Assembly (NCBI GenBank): GCA_037447655.1
Contig: JBBHKE010002934.1
Location: forward strand, 1 to 60,490
Direction of reading: 5' to 3'
Length of the DNA: 60,490 nucleotides
Origin: Zygnema cylindricum
Lineage: Eukaryota; Streptophyta; Zygnematophyceae; Zygnematales; Zygnemataceae
Below, piece by piece: positions 21,458 through 32,509 of this stretch (its first letter is position 1; every line of letters starts with the position of its first letter). The notes beneath the pieces were generated by a model. The model saw nothing but the letters and a program-made list of their open reading frames with translations. It did not search any database and was not told where the DNA came from. The translations under genes and the position numbers were made by a program.

Positions 21458-21765
21458 GACCAGTATTAAATTATTTTTTGTACTTTTTTACTTCATAAAG
21501 TACAGTTTTGCACGGCAAGACACAAACCGTAAGCCACACTGTTTAAAACGACACTATATTACAGTTATTAACACTGAATAAAAAGAGTACCTTAAATAAT
21601 GTAAAGAAAAAATTTGAGTTATTAACTCTATTTAAGGTTTTAGGGTCAAAATTTGGGGTGACGAAAATAGCGTTAATAACTCTAATTACGATTCACGGTG
21701 TACGCCTTAAATCGTTATTAGTGTTGAGAAATTATTAGTGTTATTAACGCTAAGGGTCGAGTTCC
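21458..21765 (+). mobile_element. MITE-like repeat R1
   Basis: Shares motif order with 24093-24330: TTTTGTACTTTT.TACTT.ATAAAGTAC, TTATTAACACT, GTACCTTAA, then TAATTACGATTCACGGTGTA. Non-coding. It belongs to the dispersed family marked by AATAGCGATTCA.GGTGTA. Confidence 0.5.
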
Positions 21766-24092
21766 ATCAATCAAAAAGTGGGGTAGTTTGCATAATTCCG
21801 CGCATATCCGTATTAAGCCGTACCCTTTATTTTGTTTTTATATGCCAAACAACATTACAGAGTATCTTGCCAATACTCTCCGAAGGTCTGGGAGGTAACG
21901 CTGACCGTTGGATATTCATCTGCAAGGCGTTCGCTTCATTTTTCTCTGTAACTGACAACGTTGCTATACGAGGTGGGTTGACAGATACATAAAAAAATGA
22001 ATCGCGACACACTGGAAGATTAAGCTACGTGTCAAGATGGACAACCAACGAATAATCACAAGATTTGCACATGTTGTTGTTCTTTGGTCTAAAATAGACC
22101 GCAGAAGCGACCCAAACTATCATGCAAGAAGCTAAGCAAAAATAGGTCGACGAACAATCATTTGAAATGCATCCTCCATATGCGTACACAGACGCAACAA
22201 ACAACATTTAGGGTTTCATGGAATAATCAACATAAATAAACCCTATGACAAATGCATAAATAATGCATATCAAACAAACATAAAATAACATAAATAAATA
22301 ATAACAAAAAGAGTGCAATCTCACATAAACATTAGATAAACAAAAGTATATCAATAAACATATTACTCAAATGCATGACCTAATCGGCAACCCTAAAAGT
22401 TTACATCTTCGGTCCCCACTTTACTAACCAGCATTGATTATTTTTCTAATGAAGCTCAAATCTATATATACACTTGTGAGCTGTTAACAAATCACTAAGT
22501 GTCAAAATAACCAACGTAAATTACGTAACTGTCATTAAATCAAACTAATCGTAAGCGTACACCTGAAAGTCAAGCAATCCTAAGCGTACACTTGTCTGCA
22601 AATACGACACATAAAGACGCACAATTAAACTGTCGATATCCTCATTGATCACCTAAAATATAGCTATTTTAATCAACACTAAATCATTAATTCAAATAAG
22701 ACAAAACATTGATGCTTCAAATATTTACACCGACGCATCCAAAAATCCGCGTCATAAGTGACAACTTGCTTAGTCACTTGTCGATAAGTCCACGTAGTGA
22801 ACCGACATCGCATATGTACGGTCCACTAGATAATGCGTCATTAAAGATAATGAGATCCCTTGAAAATATCGGTAGACGACATTCGCCCTCCACGTGTACC
22901 ATGACCAACTTGCCGAAATCAATTCGTACGATCCAATTCTGTCCGTACCGAAATCACGTACTTCGTCATAAATGCGCCTTGTCGCATTTAAGGTACACGT
23001 CATTTTCGATAAATGCATGTCGCAATAAGCGACAACTTAAAGTACACCTGTCAAATACGACGCTCCGTACCGGCGGCGTCCCATGTAATAAATGTCACCT
23101 GTCGCATTATGTTTCGTACGTGCGACGTACAATTTTACGATTTTACATACTTCGAATATCATACATCGGATCGTTTCGCGATCCGCCGTCCATTTCACTT
23201 TTGTATTCCGTATTATTCGTACGCTTCTTCGCGTCACTCAATTTTGTAATTTACGTCACTTTAAATTCATTCGTACAATTACCCCCCAATCCATAAATCC
23301 TTTCGAACCTCCACAGTATATCAGATAATTACATACGCACGCAAACATGCGTGCGCACATACGAAACTTAATCTTCCAAAAACAACACATGTTAGGTACC
23401 TTTCAAAATGCAACTGAAAATAAAAAAAGTAATCTCGAAGCGGTTCGTAGCTCTATTTCTGGCAACGCTCTTTCGTCACACTATTTTCGGCAAAGGATTT
23501 TCGTCATGTTCGAAAACACAAACTCTAAAAAATGAGCTAGCGTAGAAGACCGACGTTTGCAAAAAGAATAAACGTTATCATCAATTGGTACGCAGGTACA
23601 GGGGTACGCAAGTGAAGGTTTGAAGTGAAAATTGTCGTTTTGAAAATTTTGAAGGATATTCAATATCGGATCGTAGTTTACGTGGTGCCACCCAATATAT
23701 AACACATGGTGTATAAACTCTTCGTGATGAAACATCGACTCAATCAACCCTTCTCGATAAGTTCGCCGTAGGTTTAAAGAAAAGATTGATGAAACTCGAC
23801 CCTAATCTTTTCAAGATTTTTCAAGATTCTGAAAAAAAAAATTATTCTAATTGATCCATACCGCTGATTTGGTACAACGGATCTGCCATCAGAATCTTCA
23901 CGGTAAATTAGGTAAAAATACAAAATCTGACAAATCGTACACCGTCGCGTCCTTTAACTCTAATTTATTCATAACTTTAATTTGGGTTTTCTCCCGTATA
24001 GTTAATAGGTGATCAATATCTTTGTACTAAATAGGTAAGATCTCATTCTGCCTTTTATTATGAGCGCAGTTTTACATGCGATCGCCATTATT
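21766..24092. other. Non-coding, GTAC/CGTAC-rich stretch
   Basis: No gene recognised. Reading frames such as 22709-23296 (plus) and 22770-23018 (minus) overlap one another on both strands and show no domain. The stretch 22730-23300 is dense in CGTAC and CGAC words. Probably the interior of an old unrecognised transposon. Confidence 0.4.
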
Positions 24093-24330
24093 TTAATCCA
24101 TATTTTGTACTTTTCTACTTAATAAAGTACCATTTTGTACGAACTGACACGTTCGTACACCACCCTATTCCATAAAATCACAAATTATAATTATTAACGC
24201 TAATTCAACAGAACCTTAATCAACCTAAAAAAATATTTAGTGTTATCAATTCTATTTCAGGTAAAACCTAAAAATCTTGGGCGACGATATATCTTTCATA
24301 AAGTTAATAATGATTCAAGGTGTACTGTAC
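24093..24330 (+). mobile_element. MITE-like repeat R2
   Basis: Diverged direct copy of R1 (by eye roughly two thirds identical), ending TTAATAATGATTCAAGGTGTA. No coding capacity. Confidence 0.5.
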
Positions 24331-24632
24331 CAGACTTTTTGTATTTTTCGATTCAGCCGGTACGGGTCTTACAATTTACCGCATTTTTCATCACAGAAGT
24401 TTAGCCGCAGTACTGCACTATATGAACCTATAATAAGCGGGAAGATAGAGTTCAAAAAAAACTTCATCAATTTCAGCGTCGAGTTACAAACGCTTGGAAA
24501 AATATTTGCAACAGGTTACAAATAAAAAAATAAAAACCTAAAGGCGCAGGTTTGCCGCTGGCTGAATTTGAACGCAAGACCCCTTATTTAAAACCAATCG
24601 GGTTGTCTCGTACAAATGCCATACACTAGCCG
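24331..24632. other. Unassigned spacer before copia-2
   Basis: No gene. Minus-strand 24540-24632 has a weak tRNA-like look (GCGTTCAAATTCAGC as a possible B-box) but wrong spacing to any A-box. Confidence 0.3.
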
Positions 24633-25646
24633 TGTAATTCGGTGTCCCCCATTGGATCACTGAATTCAGGAAGCCTCTAGATAGCTTTTGGCTAGCCCTC
24701 TTTCAACTTGGACCACTGCCACCCAAGAAGACAAATAGTAAATCTAACTGCACCTCTGTGCAGTTTGGACTCCCTTGAGTCCACAGAAAAAGGAATCACT
24801 GAAATTGCCCAAACATGGAATTAGTTATCAAGTGGCAAAGATGCCAATATTTATACAAGCTTGTTGGGAGAGAGGCGGCTACCTCCTCAATCCTCTAAGT
24901 CTTAAACCCCTCTCACCACCATTATCTACTGATGTACGGACCAATCAGAAGACTGTACAGTACATGAAGGTACTTGGGCCAATGTACTTTCTATACGGCT
25001 TGTGTATGACAAGGCCATGGAGTGGACGTCTGTCTCCTCCAGACTTGTCCTCGCGCTCCTCGAGATTCTCGCGCTCCTCGGGATTCTCGCTTCCCTATAA
25101 TATCTTGCCATGTGTCGATAGGTCATGTCACGTCCGAAAACCGCCAAGACGGCTATCCCGGGATCGCGGTGATGATGTAGACCGTCGGATCCAAACCGAC
25201 TTTAATGTTCGCCGTCCAAAAGAACAAATGTCTGGTACATTTGTTTCGTACGCACTAAAACTCAACCAGTTTCTATGTCCTTATTATTATTTCGTTGAAA
25301 GAATTAATGATCTTGCTAATGTTTAAATAGCTATCAAACACTATGTATCCATACGGATTACTACGACAAACCGGCAAGAGCTGACGGCTACGCCATGCTC
25401 TGCCGGTCGGAGGTTTGAGTCTTGTCAGACTCAACCTTTTTGTTAAGAGTGACTTAGGTCACTCTTTAGTCTTGCCTCTGGAGCTGTGGCAGCCATGACT
25501 CCACCGCCCTCTCTCTCCTTTAATGACTACAACAAGTATGGGGGCTAGAGAGAGAAGGTGGAGGCAGGCTGCCTGTGCTTTTTCTTTTAGTTATTTAACC
25601 TAATTAAGACCTAAAAAATACCTTCCCTAAATCAGTGATTTCAACA
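24633..25646 (-). mobile_element. Copia-2 3' LTR
   Basis: About 1,014 bp, TGTTGAAATC...ATTACA on the minus strand. In the first ~125 plus-strand bases it differs from the 5' LTR at about nine sites, so the insertion is not recent. Contains the conserved palindrome at 25446-25465 and a tRNA-like stretch near 25375-25435. The flanking 5-mers (AGCCG left, AACTG right) do not match. Confidence 0.9.
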
Positions 25647-25660
25647 CTCACCTTATTTTC
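25647..25660 (-). promoter_or_regulatory. Copia-2 polypurine tract
   Basis: AAAATAAGGTGAG on the minus strand, directly before the 3' LTR, where second-strand synthesis would be primed. Confidence 0.65.
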
Positions 25661-28482
25661 TAGTCTAATTTCAGTTTCTTTTTTATACCACACGTTTCCC
25701 TACAGTATTTTAACTTGGGAGATGGCACAGGTTTTGTCATCATACGAGCCACCATTTCCCCATCACCACTATACACCAGATTCACAATTTTGTTTTCAAC
25801 TTTTTCTCTCACAAAACTCAATCTTAAATCCATATGCTTAGCCTTGAAATGATGTTTTGGATTGGCTGCAATTGCAATTGCAGCTTGATTATCACAAAAC
25901 ACTTCATGCACTCCCTTGTTCATATACCCTAGTTCTTGCAATAAAGACTTGACCCACATCAGCTCTTTCACAGTACAACAAGAGGTCATGTACTCAGCCT
26001 CCATAGTGGACTGAGCAACCACCTTTTGTTGTTTGCTACTCCAACAGCAAGCACCTTCCCCCAGATACAACACATACCCATAAGTGCATCTTCTCATAAG
26101 TGCATCCCCATAACTGGCATCACTCCAAGTAGTGATGTCAGTGTGCTCCCCTCCCAAATGTAACCATAAATCCCTAGTTCCCGCTTACTATCTCATGACT
26201 CTCTTGGCTGCCTCCCAGTCTCTCTTTATAGGATCATCCAGACTCGTACGTAGGACTCCAACTGCCGCTGATATATCCGGTGTAGTAAAATTCATAAAGT
26301 AAATCAAGCGTCCTACAACATGTCTGTACGAAATAGACTTCATAAACTCTCCCTCTTCTGGACTCATCTGATCATATAGTATCATCACTCCTCTTTCTAC
26401 ACTCCCATCACTTACTTTCTTCAAGTCCATGGGAGTGGTACAACAGTTTGCCTTTTCCATCTGAAATTTCTCAAACATATTTCCGATAGCTTTTTTCTGA
26501 GTAAGTCTGATTATCCTCTTCCCCCTATCTCTTTCCATTTGAATTCCCAAAATATATTTAGCCTCCCCTAAATCCTTCATGTAAAATCTGTTTCAATGAT
26601 TTTTCTTTAGCTTATTGATCTTTTCCATAGACTTACTTAACACCACCAAATCATCCACATAAATTGCAATAAAAATCACACCATTCTCATCCTCAAACAT
26701 ATTAATAGAATGGTCTGAACTAATTCAAACATATCCCAGACCGGTGAGAAACTCATCTAGTTTATTGTTCCATTGTCTGGGATCCTGCTTCAGTCCATAT
26801 AAAGACTTTATGAGCTTGCAGACTTTGCTCTCCTCTCCTTCCTCTACAAAACCCTTTGGCTGCCGCATGAAGATTTCTTCCTCTAGTTCAGCGTTGAGGA
26901 AGGTGGTCTTGATATCCATCTGGTGAATTTCCATGTCTTCCACTGTTGTTAGACTAAGGAGAATCCTTACAGATGGGAACCGAACCACTGGAGCAAAAGT
27001 CTCCTCATAATCTATCCCTTCTTTTTGGGTGAACCCCTTTGCTACTAACCGAGCCTTATATCTCTCAATGGTATTATCTGGTTTCAACTTTAGTTTAAAT
27101 ACCCATTTGCACCGGATAGGTTTTCTGTCTGGAGGACAGTCCACTAGCTCCTAAGTATTTGCTTCCATGATGGAAGCCATCTCATCATTTATGGCTTTGA
27201 CCCATCAGTCTTTCTCCGGAGTGTCCATTGCCTCCGAGTATGACTGAGGCTCATCTGGGTGAGATAGCTTTGTTACTTTGTGAGCAGCCTGTTTATCTTG
27301 TAGTCTTTTGCTTCTCCTCCGTCCTCCCTCGAAGTCCGAAGCTGGAATGGAGGGAAGTCTTGGATTCCTTTTCATTGTCTCATCAGGTTCCCTATCCATG
27401 AAAACCGGTTCTGGCTCCACTTCTTTTCTCTCATAAGAGTGTGTAGGAATATGAGGAGATTACGGTAAATCTCCCCCATCTTGGATCTCCCCTGAATCTG
27501 CAATCACGTTTTCATTTGTGTCCTTTCTGGGGAGATCTAAGACATCCTCACTCTCGGACTCAAAACTGATTTTGATTTTCTTGGTGTATTTAAAGGGATC
27601 AAATGACTTCCCTTCATCCATGACAACTAGGTGCTTTACCAGAATGATATCTTGTTAAGCTCAGTAATAGACTCTATATCCCTTGACATCCTCATCGTAT
27701 CCCACAAAATATCCCGGTTTTCCTTTAGCATCTAGTTTCTAGTTTTTCTGATCTGTGTCAAGACTGTAAACTTGACTACCGAATACTTTCAAGTGAGAAA
27801 TATCCGGTTTCCTTCCAATCCATCTCTCATAAGGTGTCATTCCTTTGACGGCTGTAGTGAGGACTCTATTCTTAATGTAGTTAGCATAGTTCATGGCTTC
27901 TGCCCAAAATCTTCTTCCTATTTTCTTATCTGCCAACATACACCACACACTATCTCCCAAAGTCCGGTTCAACCTCTCAGCTACCCCATTTTGTTCTGGA
28001 TTATTCGGTACAATTTTCTGATGCTCAACTCCCTCATCTCTCAAGTATTCTTCAAACTGGTTAGAGGTGTATTCTCCCCCATTATCACTTCTTATTCTCT
28101 TAATGGGGGTTCCGTGCAACTTTTCACTCCAGGCTTGGTATGATTTGAAGTACTTTGGTGTTTCAGACTTTGTTTTCAGGAAGTAGACTCTAGAATATCT
28201 GGACTAATCATCAGTAATTGTCAGCATATACCTCTTCCCCTCAATTGAAGGTACTGTTGCTGGTCCCCATATATCTGTGTGGACATGATCAAGTACTTTA
28301 TCACCTCTATGTGTGGCAGTTTTGGGAAAGGGAAGTCTATGAGCCTTACCTTGGGCACAGCCACTACAATCATCCATCATTTCATTATCCCCAAACTGCA
28401 TGCCTTCTATCACACCCAACTTCTTCATTTCCCTCATCTTATCAAAATGCACATGCCCTAACCGCTTATTCCAGATCGTCAA
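25660..28482 (-). pseudogene. Copia-2 pol: integrase, reverse transcriptase, RNase H
   Basis: Read right to left in six open pieces: GAG-pre-integrase zinc motif and VHTDIWGP (28482-28204), IRSDNGGEY and NPEQNGVAERLNRTL (28119-27739), linker (27420-27205), RT with KWVFKLKLKPDN, HQMDIKTTFL and SLYGLKQDPRQW (27144-26725), then YVDD near 26660. RNase H is in 26580-26188 and 26157-25660: WSDASYGDALMRRC, STMEAEYMTSC and CDNQAAIAIA. Ends KLKYCRETCG, the normal copia C-terminus. Domain order is complete, but at least five stops or frameshifts break it. Confidence 0.88.
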
Positions 28483-29846
28483 GCTCGGGACACCACCATA
28501 TAGTAATCACTCTTCTTTTCATTACTCAGGTTAAGCCTAAACATTCCTTGGCTACCCTTATCTGCTGTGAAGTAGACTTCATCTCCATACTTAGCTGTAA
28601 AGACTCCCTTTCTAGTGAAGGTATCAAAATCCTTGTCATCTAATACAGAAGTAGACACAAGATTTTTACTCAACTGAGGAATGTAGAGCACATCTGAGAA
28701 GGTGAGTATAGAAGTCTTACCCTCCACTAAGACTTTTAGATCTACCGATCCCACTAGATCTGTGGTAACTATTCTCCCATCCCCATACTCTATTTCTACC
28801 GTAGGGATCTTTTTTAACTTAGTGAAGAGGTACCTGTCACGACACATATGCACGGATGCACCTGAATCGATGATCCATCCTTCCTGTGGAGCTTCTCGAA
28901 TGGCTCCAAAAGCACACTTCTGTTTCCGAGGGATGTCCTTCTCCTCTAGTTTCTCGTCAAGATGAAGCTCCACATCCTCCTCCTCAGAGGACTCATCCTC
29001 CTCAGTCTTTCCTTTTACTCGTGTGACCACAAGTGCCTTCTTCTTCCCTCCGGAAGAACCCCCTCCACGGTTTTCTTGAAGCCTAAGCTTCGACAGCTTG
29101 ATGTAATCAGCTATGAAGTGTCCCAACTTTTTGCATAAATGACAAAGAACCTTTGGGGGTCTAGGTTCTCCACATTGATTTCTTTCTCCTTTGAAGCTGT
29201 TGTAGGGCTTCTTCGGATCCTTCCTCCACTGGTCCGTTCTGCCAGCTAGAGCTTGAACGCTCTTACCTCCTCTACGGATCTCAATAGTATTCTCTTGCAC
29301 GAGTATCATTCGGATCACGGTGTTCCACTTCCAAGAACTGTCATCCATTTCTTGCACTCGGTACACTATGTTTTCATACTCCTCAGGTAACTTCGTGATG
29401 AGAGTGTTAACTTTCATCTTCATTTTGCATGTCCATCCAGCACACTCCATCTCCATATATAGGAAAGAGTGATCATTACAGTAATCTAACATCTTCCCTT
29501 CTTTGTTAGTATAACTCTCCAACCTTTGTTCCACCAGCTGGAGCCCCTGGATGGTACCAGCTCTATAGATCTCCACTAAAGTCATCAAGAACTCCTCGGC
29601 CTTTAAGATGTGAAGATGAGAGGTCGCCAAAGCTTGGGTGAGGTGCCTTAGAATGAAATGCCTGGCATTCATGTTGGTGTACTCCCACATTTGAATATCA
29701 TTTTCCTTGGTCTTCACGACCACCACTCCGGGTGCCGTGGCAATAGGAATAAGAGGTGTCTCCTTTCCTTTCCCTTTTTCGGACACAGTGCTGTCCCCAT
29801 CGTCTTTCTCCTCCGTCGGAGCAGATGATATTGCAGAAAACCTCAC
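28479..29846 (-). pseudogene. Copia-2 gag and protease, 455-codon open frame
   Basis: UBN2-type gag core (RHFILRHLTQALATSHLHIL, SYTNKEGKMLDYCND, TKLPEEYENIVYRVQEM), one zinc knuckle and the aspartic protease WIIDSGASVHMC. The knuckle reads CHLCKKLGHFIADY: the last Cys of CX2CX4HX4C is Tyr here but Cys in copia-1. An acidic linker (DESSEEEDVELHLDEKLEEKD) separates knuckle and protease. The natural start lies upstream at the primer-binding site (30004-29990), but a one-base loss near 29920 breaks the join. It ends at a stop just before GAG-pre-integrase. Confidence 0.85.
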
Positions 29847-29989
29847 TCCATCAAACCCTGGGGAATCCCCTGAGATGGTCGTTTCACTCGTCCACTCACA
29901 ATACCCCAGTATCGTTTTTCACACATTGGCCTGTCATCATGGCTTCCCAGTAAATGAACCCAGATCCGTTGAAGATGGGCACCCTAGAG

Positions 29990-30004
29990 GGTGGGCCCAT
30001 AACC
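29990..30004 (-). promoter_or_regulatory. Half-tRNA(iMet) primer-binding site of copia-2
   Basis: GGTTATGGGCCCACC on the minus strand directly after the 5' LTR, the third identical copy in the window. Its ATG opens MGPPSRVPIFNGSGFIYWE. In this copy the LTR-borne ATG is one base out of frame, because AATTGCA became AATTCA. Confidence 0.8.
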
Positions 30005-30995
30005 TGAATTCTGTGTCCCCCATTAGATCACTGAATTCAGGAAGCCTCTAAATAGCTTTTGGCTAGCCCTCTTTCAACTTGGACCATTGCCACCCAAACA
30101 GACAAATAGTAAATCTAACTGCACCCCTATGCAGTTTGGACTCCCCTAAGTCCACAGAAAAAGGAATCACTGAAAATGCCCAAACATGCAATTAGTTTTC
30201 AAGTGGCAAAGATTCCAATATTTATACAAGCTTGTTGGGAGAGAGGCGGCTACCTCCTCAATCCTCTAAGTCATAAACCCCTCTCACAACCCCTATCTAC
30301 TGATGTACGAACCAATCAAAAGACTGTACAGTACAGAAAGGTACTTGGGCCAATGTACTTTCTATACGGCCTGTGTATGACAAGGCCATGGAGTGGACGT
30401 CTGTTTCCTCCAGACTTGTCCTCGCGCTCCTCGGGATTCCCGCTTCCCTATAATATCTTGCCACGTGTCGATAGGTCATGTCACGTCCGAAAACCGCTAA
30501 AGCGGCTATCCCGGGATCGCGGTGATGATGCGGACCGTCGGATCCAAACCGGCTTTTAATGTTCGCCGTCTAAAATAACAAATGTCTGGTACATTTGTTT
30601 CGTACGCACTAAAACTGAACTAGTTTCTATGTCCTTATTATTATGCCGTTGAACGAATTAATGATCTCGCTAATGTTTAAATAGCTATCAAACACTATGT
30701 ATCCTAACGGACTACTACGACAGACCGGCAAGAGACGGCTACGCCATGCTTTGCCGGTCGGAGGTTCGAGTCTTACCACTCAACCTTTTTGTCAAGAGTG
30801 ACTTAGGTCACTCTTTAGTCCTGCCTGTGGAGCTGAGGCAGTCATGGCTCCACCGCCCTCCCTCTCCTTCAGTGACTACAACAAGTATGGGGGCTAGAGA
30901 GAGAAGGTGAAGGCAGGCTGCCTGTGCTTTTTCTTTTAGTTATTTAACCTAATTAAGACCTAGAAAATACCTTCCCTGAATCAGTGATTTCAACA
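30005..30995 (-). mobile_element. Copia-2 5' LTR
   Basis: 991 bp, TGTTGAAATCACTGATTCAG...GAATTCA on the minus strand. TATAAAT at about 30220-30226 (minus). Palindrome at 30795-30814. Antisense tRNA-like module at 30717-30786 with B-box GGTTCGAGTC and a strong stem GACCGGCAAGAG/CTTTGCCGGTC. Confidence 0.9.
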
Positions 30996-32040
30996 AACTG
31001 TCCTTCAGATATTGGTGAGTTTAAAATCGGCATTGCTGATTCTCGGCAGGCCGCCATCCTCGCCGTGGCATCGCCAGAAACACTCCACTCCAATCGTCCC
31101 AGCCAGTAGCGCCGCATTTCCCTCGACAATTTTCCTTATAGAATCTATTGTGCCGGTTTATAATTTTTTCAAAGATCCTTTGCAAGAACTTAACCTTCCT
31201 CTTCAACCGTCCAAGTTTGTTGTGGAGCTGAGATTAGTACTTTATGTTCTCGATAGTGCCTTCTCCTTCCGTTCTTTTTTTAAGGCGACATGTTTTTTTG
31301 TTTTGTTGCTTTTAGGGATATATCGATTTCTACACCCTTATTTCGAATCATGTTATATTTATTATCGAGCTTCTCTAGGCACTCCCATTTAATTCTTCAC
31401 GTGCCCATTTTCCTCCTAAGTTGGCTTTAGCTTTAATGCTTGGCTATTGGCTACATCCATTTTCTCTGCTATACATTTCACACTTTCTCAATTCACCTCC
31501 GCCCTCAGGTTCAAACTTCTCCTCCCTCGTCCACCTTCACTCGACTCCCTCGATTGTCTGTGCGATTGTGTCCTTCCTGCACGATGGCATTCATTTGCTT
31601 TGTTGATCGCACGGGGGAGAGTTGATTCAAACGCTCGACACTATTCGCGACAATATTGCGACACTTTGCATTTGAGGGGGGTATTATGTTCGCTTGGAGG
31701 TTTTACGTGTTATTCCGTCATAATGGGTTGATGTTGTTTCGCATGATGGTGCCCATCGTATTTTTGGTGATGTCTTATTGACAATCCTTACCCCGACTCC
31801 AATCGTTCGTTGGGCGGCTCAGCATTTCGGAGGAGCTACATGTCACGTTCCCAAGAAGGAGCGTGATTTATGCACACAACTGTTGAGATTTGAAATCTTT
31901 AGTTCAGTAAATAGAACTATGAGAGGAGACCAAAAAGACTTAGAATATTTTCTAAGTAGTTTTATGTAATACTTACCTTTATTAGTATCACAGTAGCAAA
32001 AGTACAATAGAGTTTATTGTACCTTTGTAGGTTTTACGGA
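30996..32040 (+). other. Possible decayed gene fragment, unidentified
   Basis: Base composition changes to more balanced, codon-like sequence. Plus-strand frames read protein-like in pieces (for example VYNFFKDPLQELNLPLQPSKFVVE near 31150-31225 and LTPTPIVRWAAQHFGGATCH near 31780-31850) but are broken by stops and shifts. I do not recognise a family. It may be an old captured gene fragment or a retroelement remnant. Confidence 0.25.
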
Positions 32041-32100
32041 GTGGCGTCGACACGCGTCACTCAGTAGACAATTGGAATCGCCAGAACAGACGGACGAAAT

Positions 32101-32509
32101 CTGGTCCGGATACCTCGGAAAATATATGGTATGGCGATTTTTGGAGTCATACGGATATCTTGGAAATATATTGTACGGAACATTTTTATGATCATTAAAT
32201 GGAAACGTCCGGATATTTCGGAAATGTGTTGTACGATATGATTTATGATCATTGATTTCAAGTGGTGTCGACGGACGAGATTCACCTGGGACCACAAGCA
32301 TGATTCATGTGGTACCACAAATGACGAGGCGTGATTCACGTGGGACCACAAGTGACGAAGCACTCAGGTGCTTCATATTACACTACGACAGTCGGCTGGA
32401 CTTTAGCGACTACCGTGACTAAGCACCTGGAACATTTTGTACGGTTCGCCATCTGGACTTTAGCGACTACCGTTACTAAGCACCTGGAACATTTTGTACG
32501 GTTCGCCAT
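32101..32509 (+). repeat. Cluster of short tandem repeats
   Basis: Three neighbouring arrays: about 32103-32245, three imperfect ~55-60 bp units with CGGATAT.T.GGAAATAT.TTGTACG; 32279-32362, three units of GATTCA.GTGGGACCACAAG; and 32396-32509, a 57-bp unit present twice with one difference. No coding function seen. Confidence 0.75.

Noticed and set aside
22709-23296. 195-codon plus-strand frame
   Set aside because: Overlapped by frames on both strands, no domain, and lies in repeat-like GTAC-rich DNA.
24540-24632. Possible tRNA gene or SINE head on the minus strand
   Set aside because: A B-box-like word is present, but box spacing (about 45 bases) and stems are poor.
32341-32509. CRISPR-like array
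   Set aside because: Only two adjacent 57-bp copies without spacers, in a plant nuclear context.
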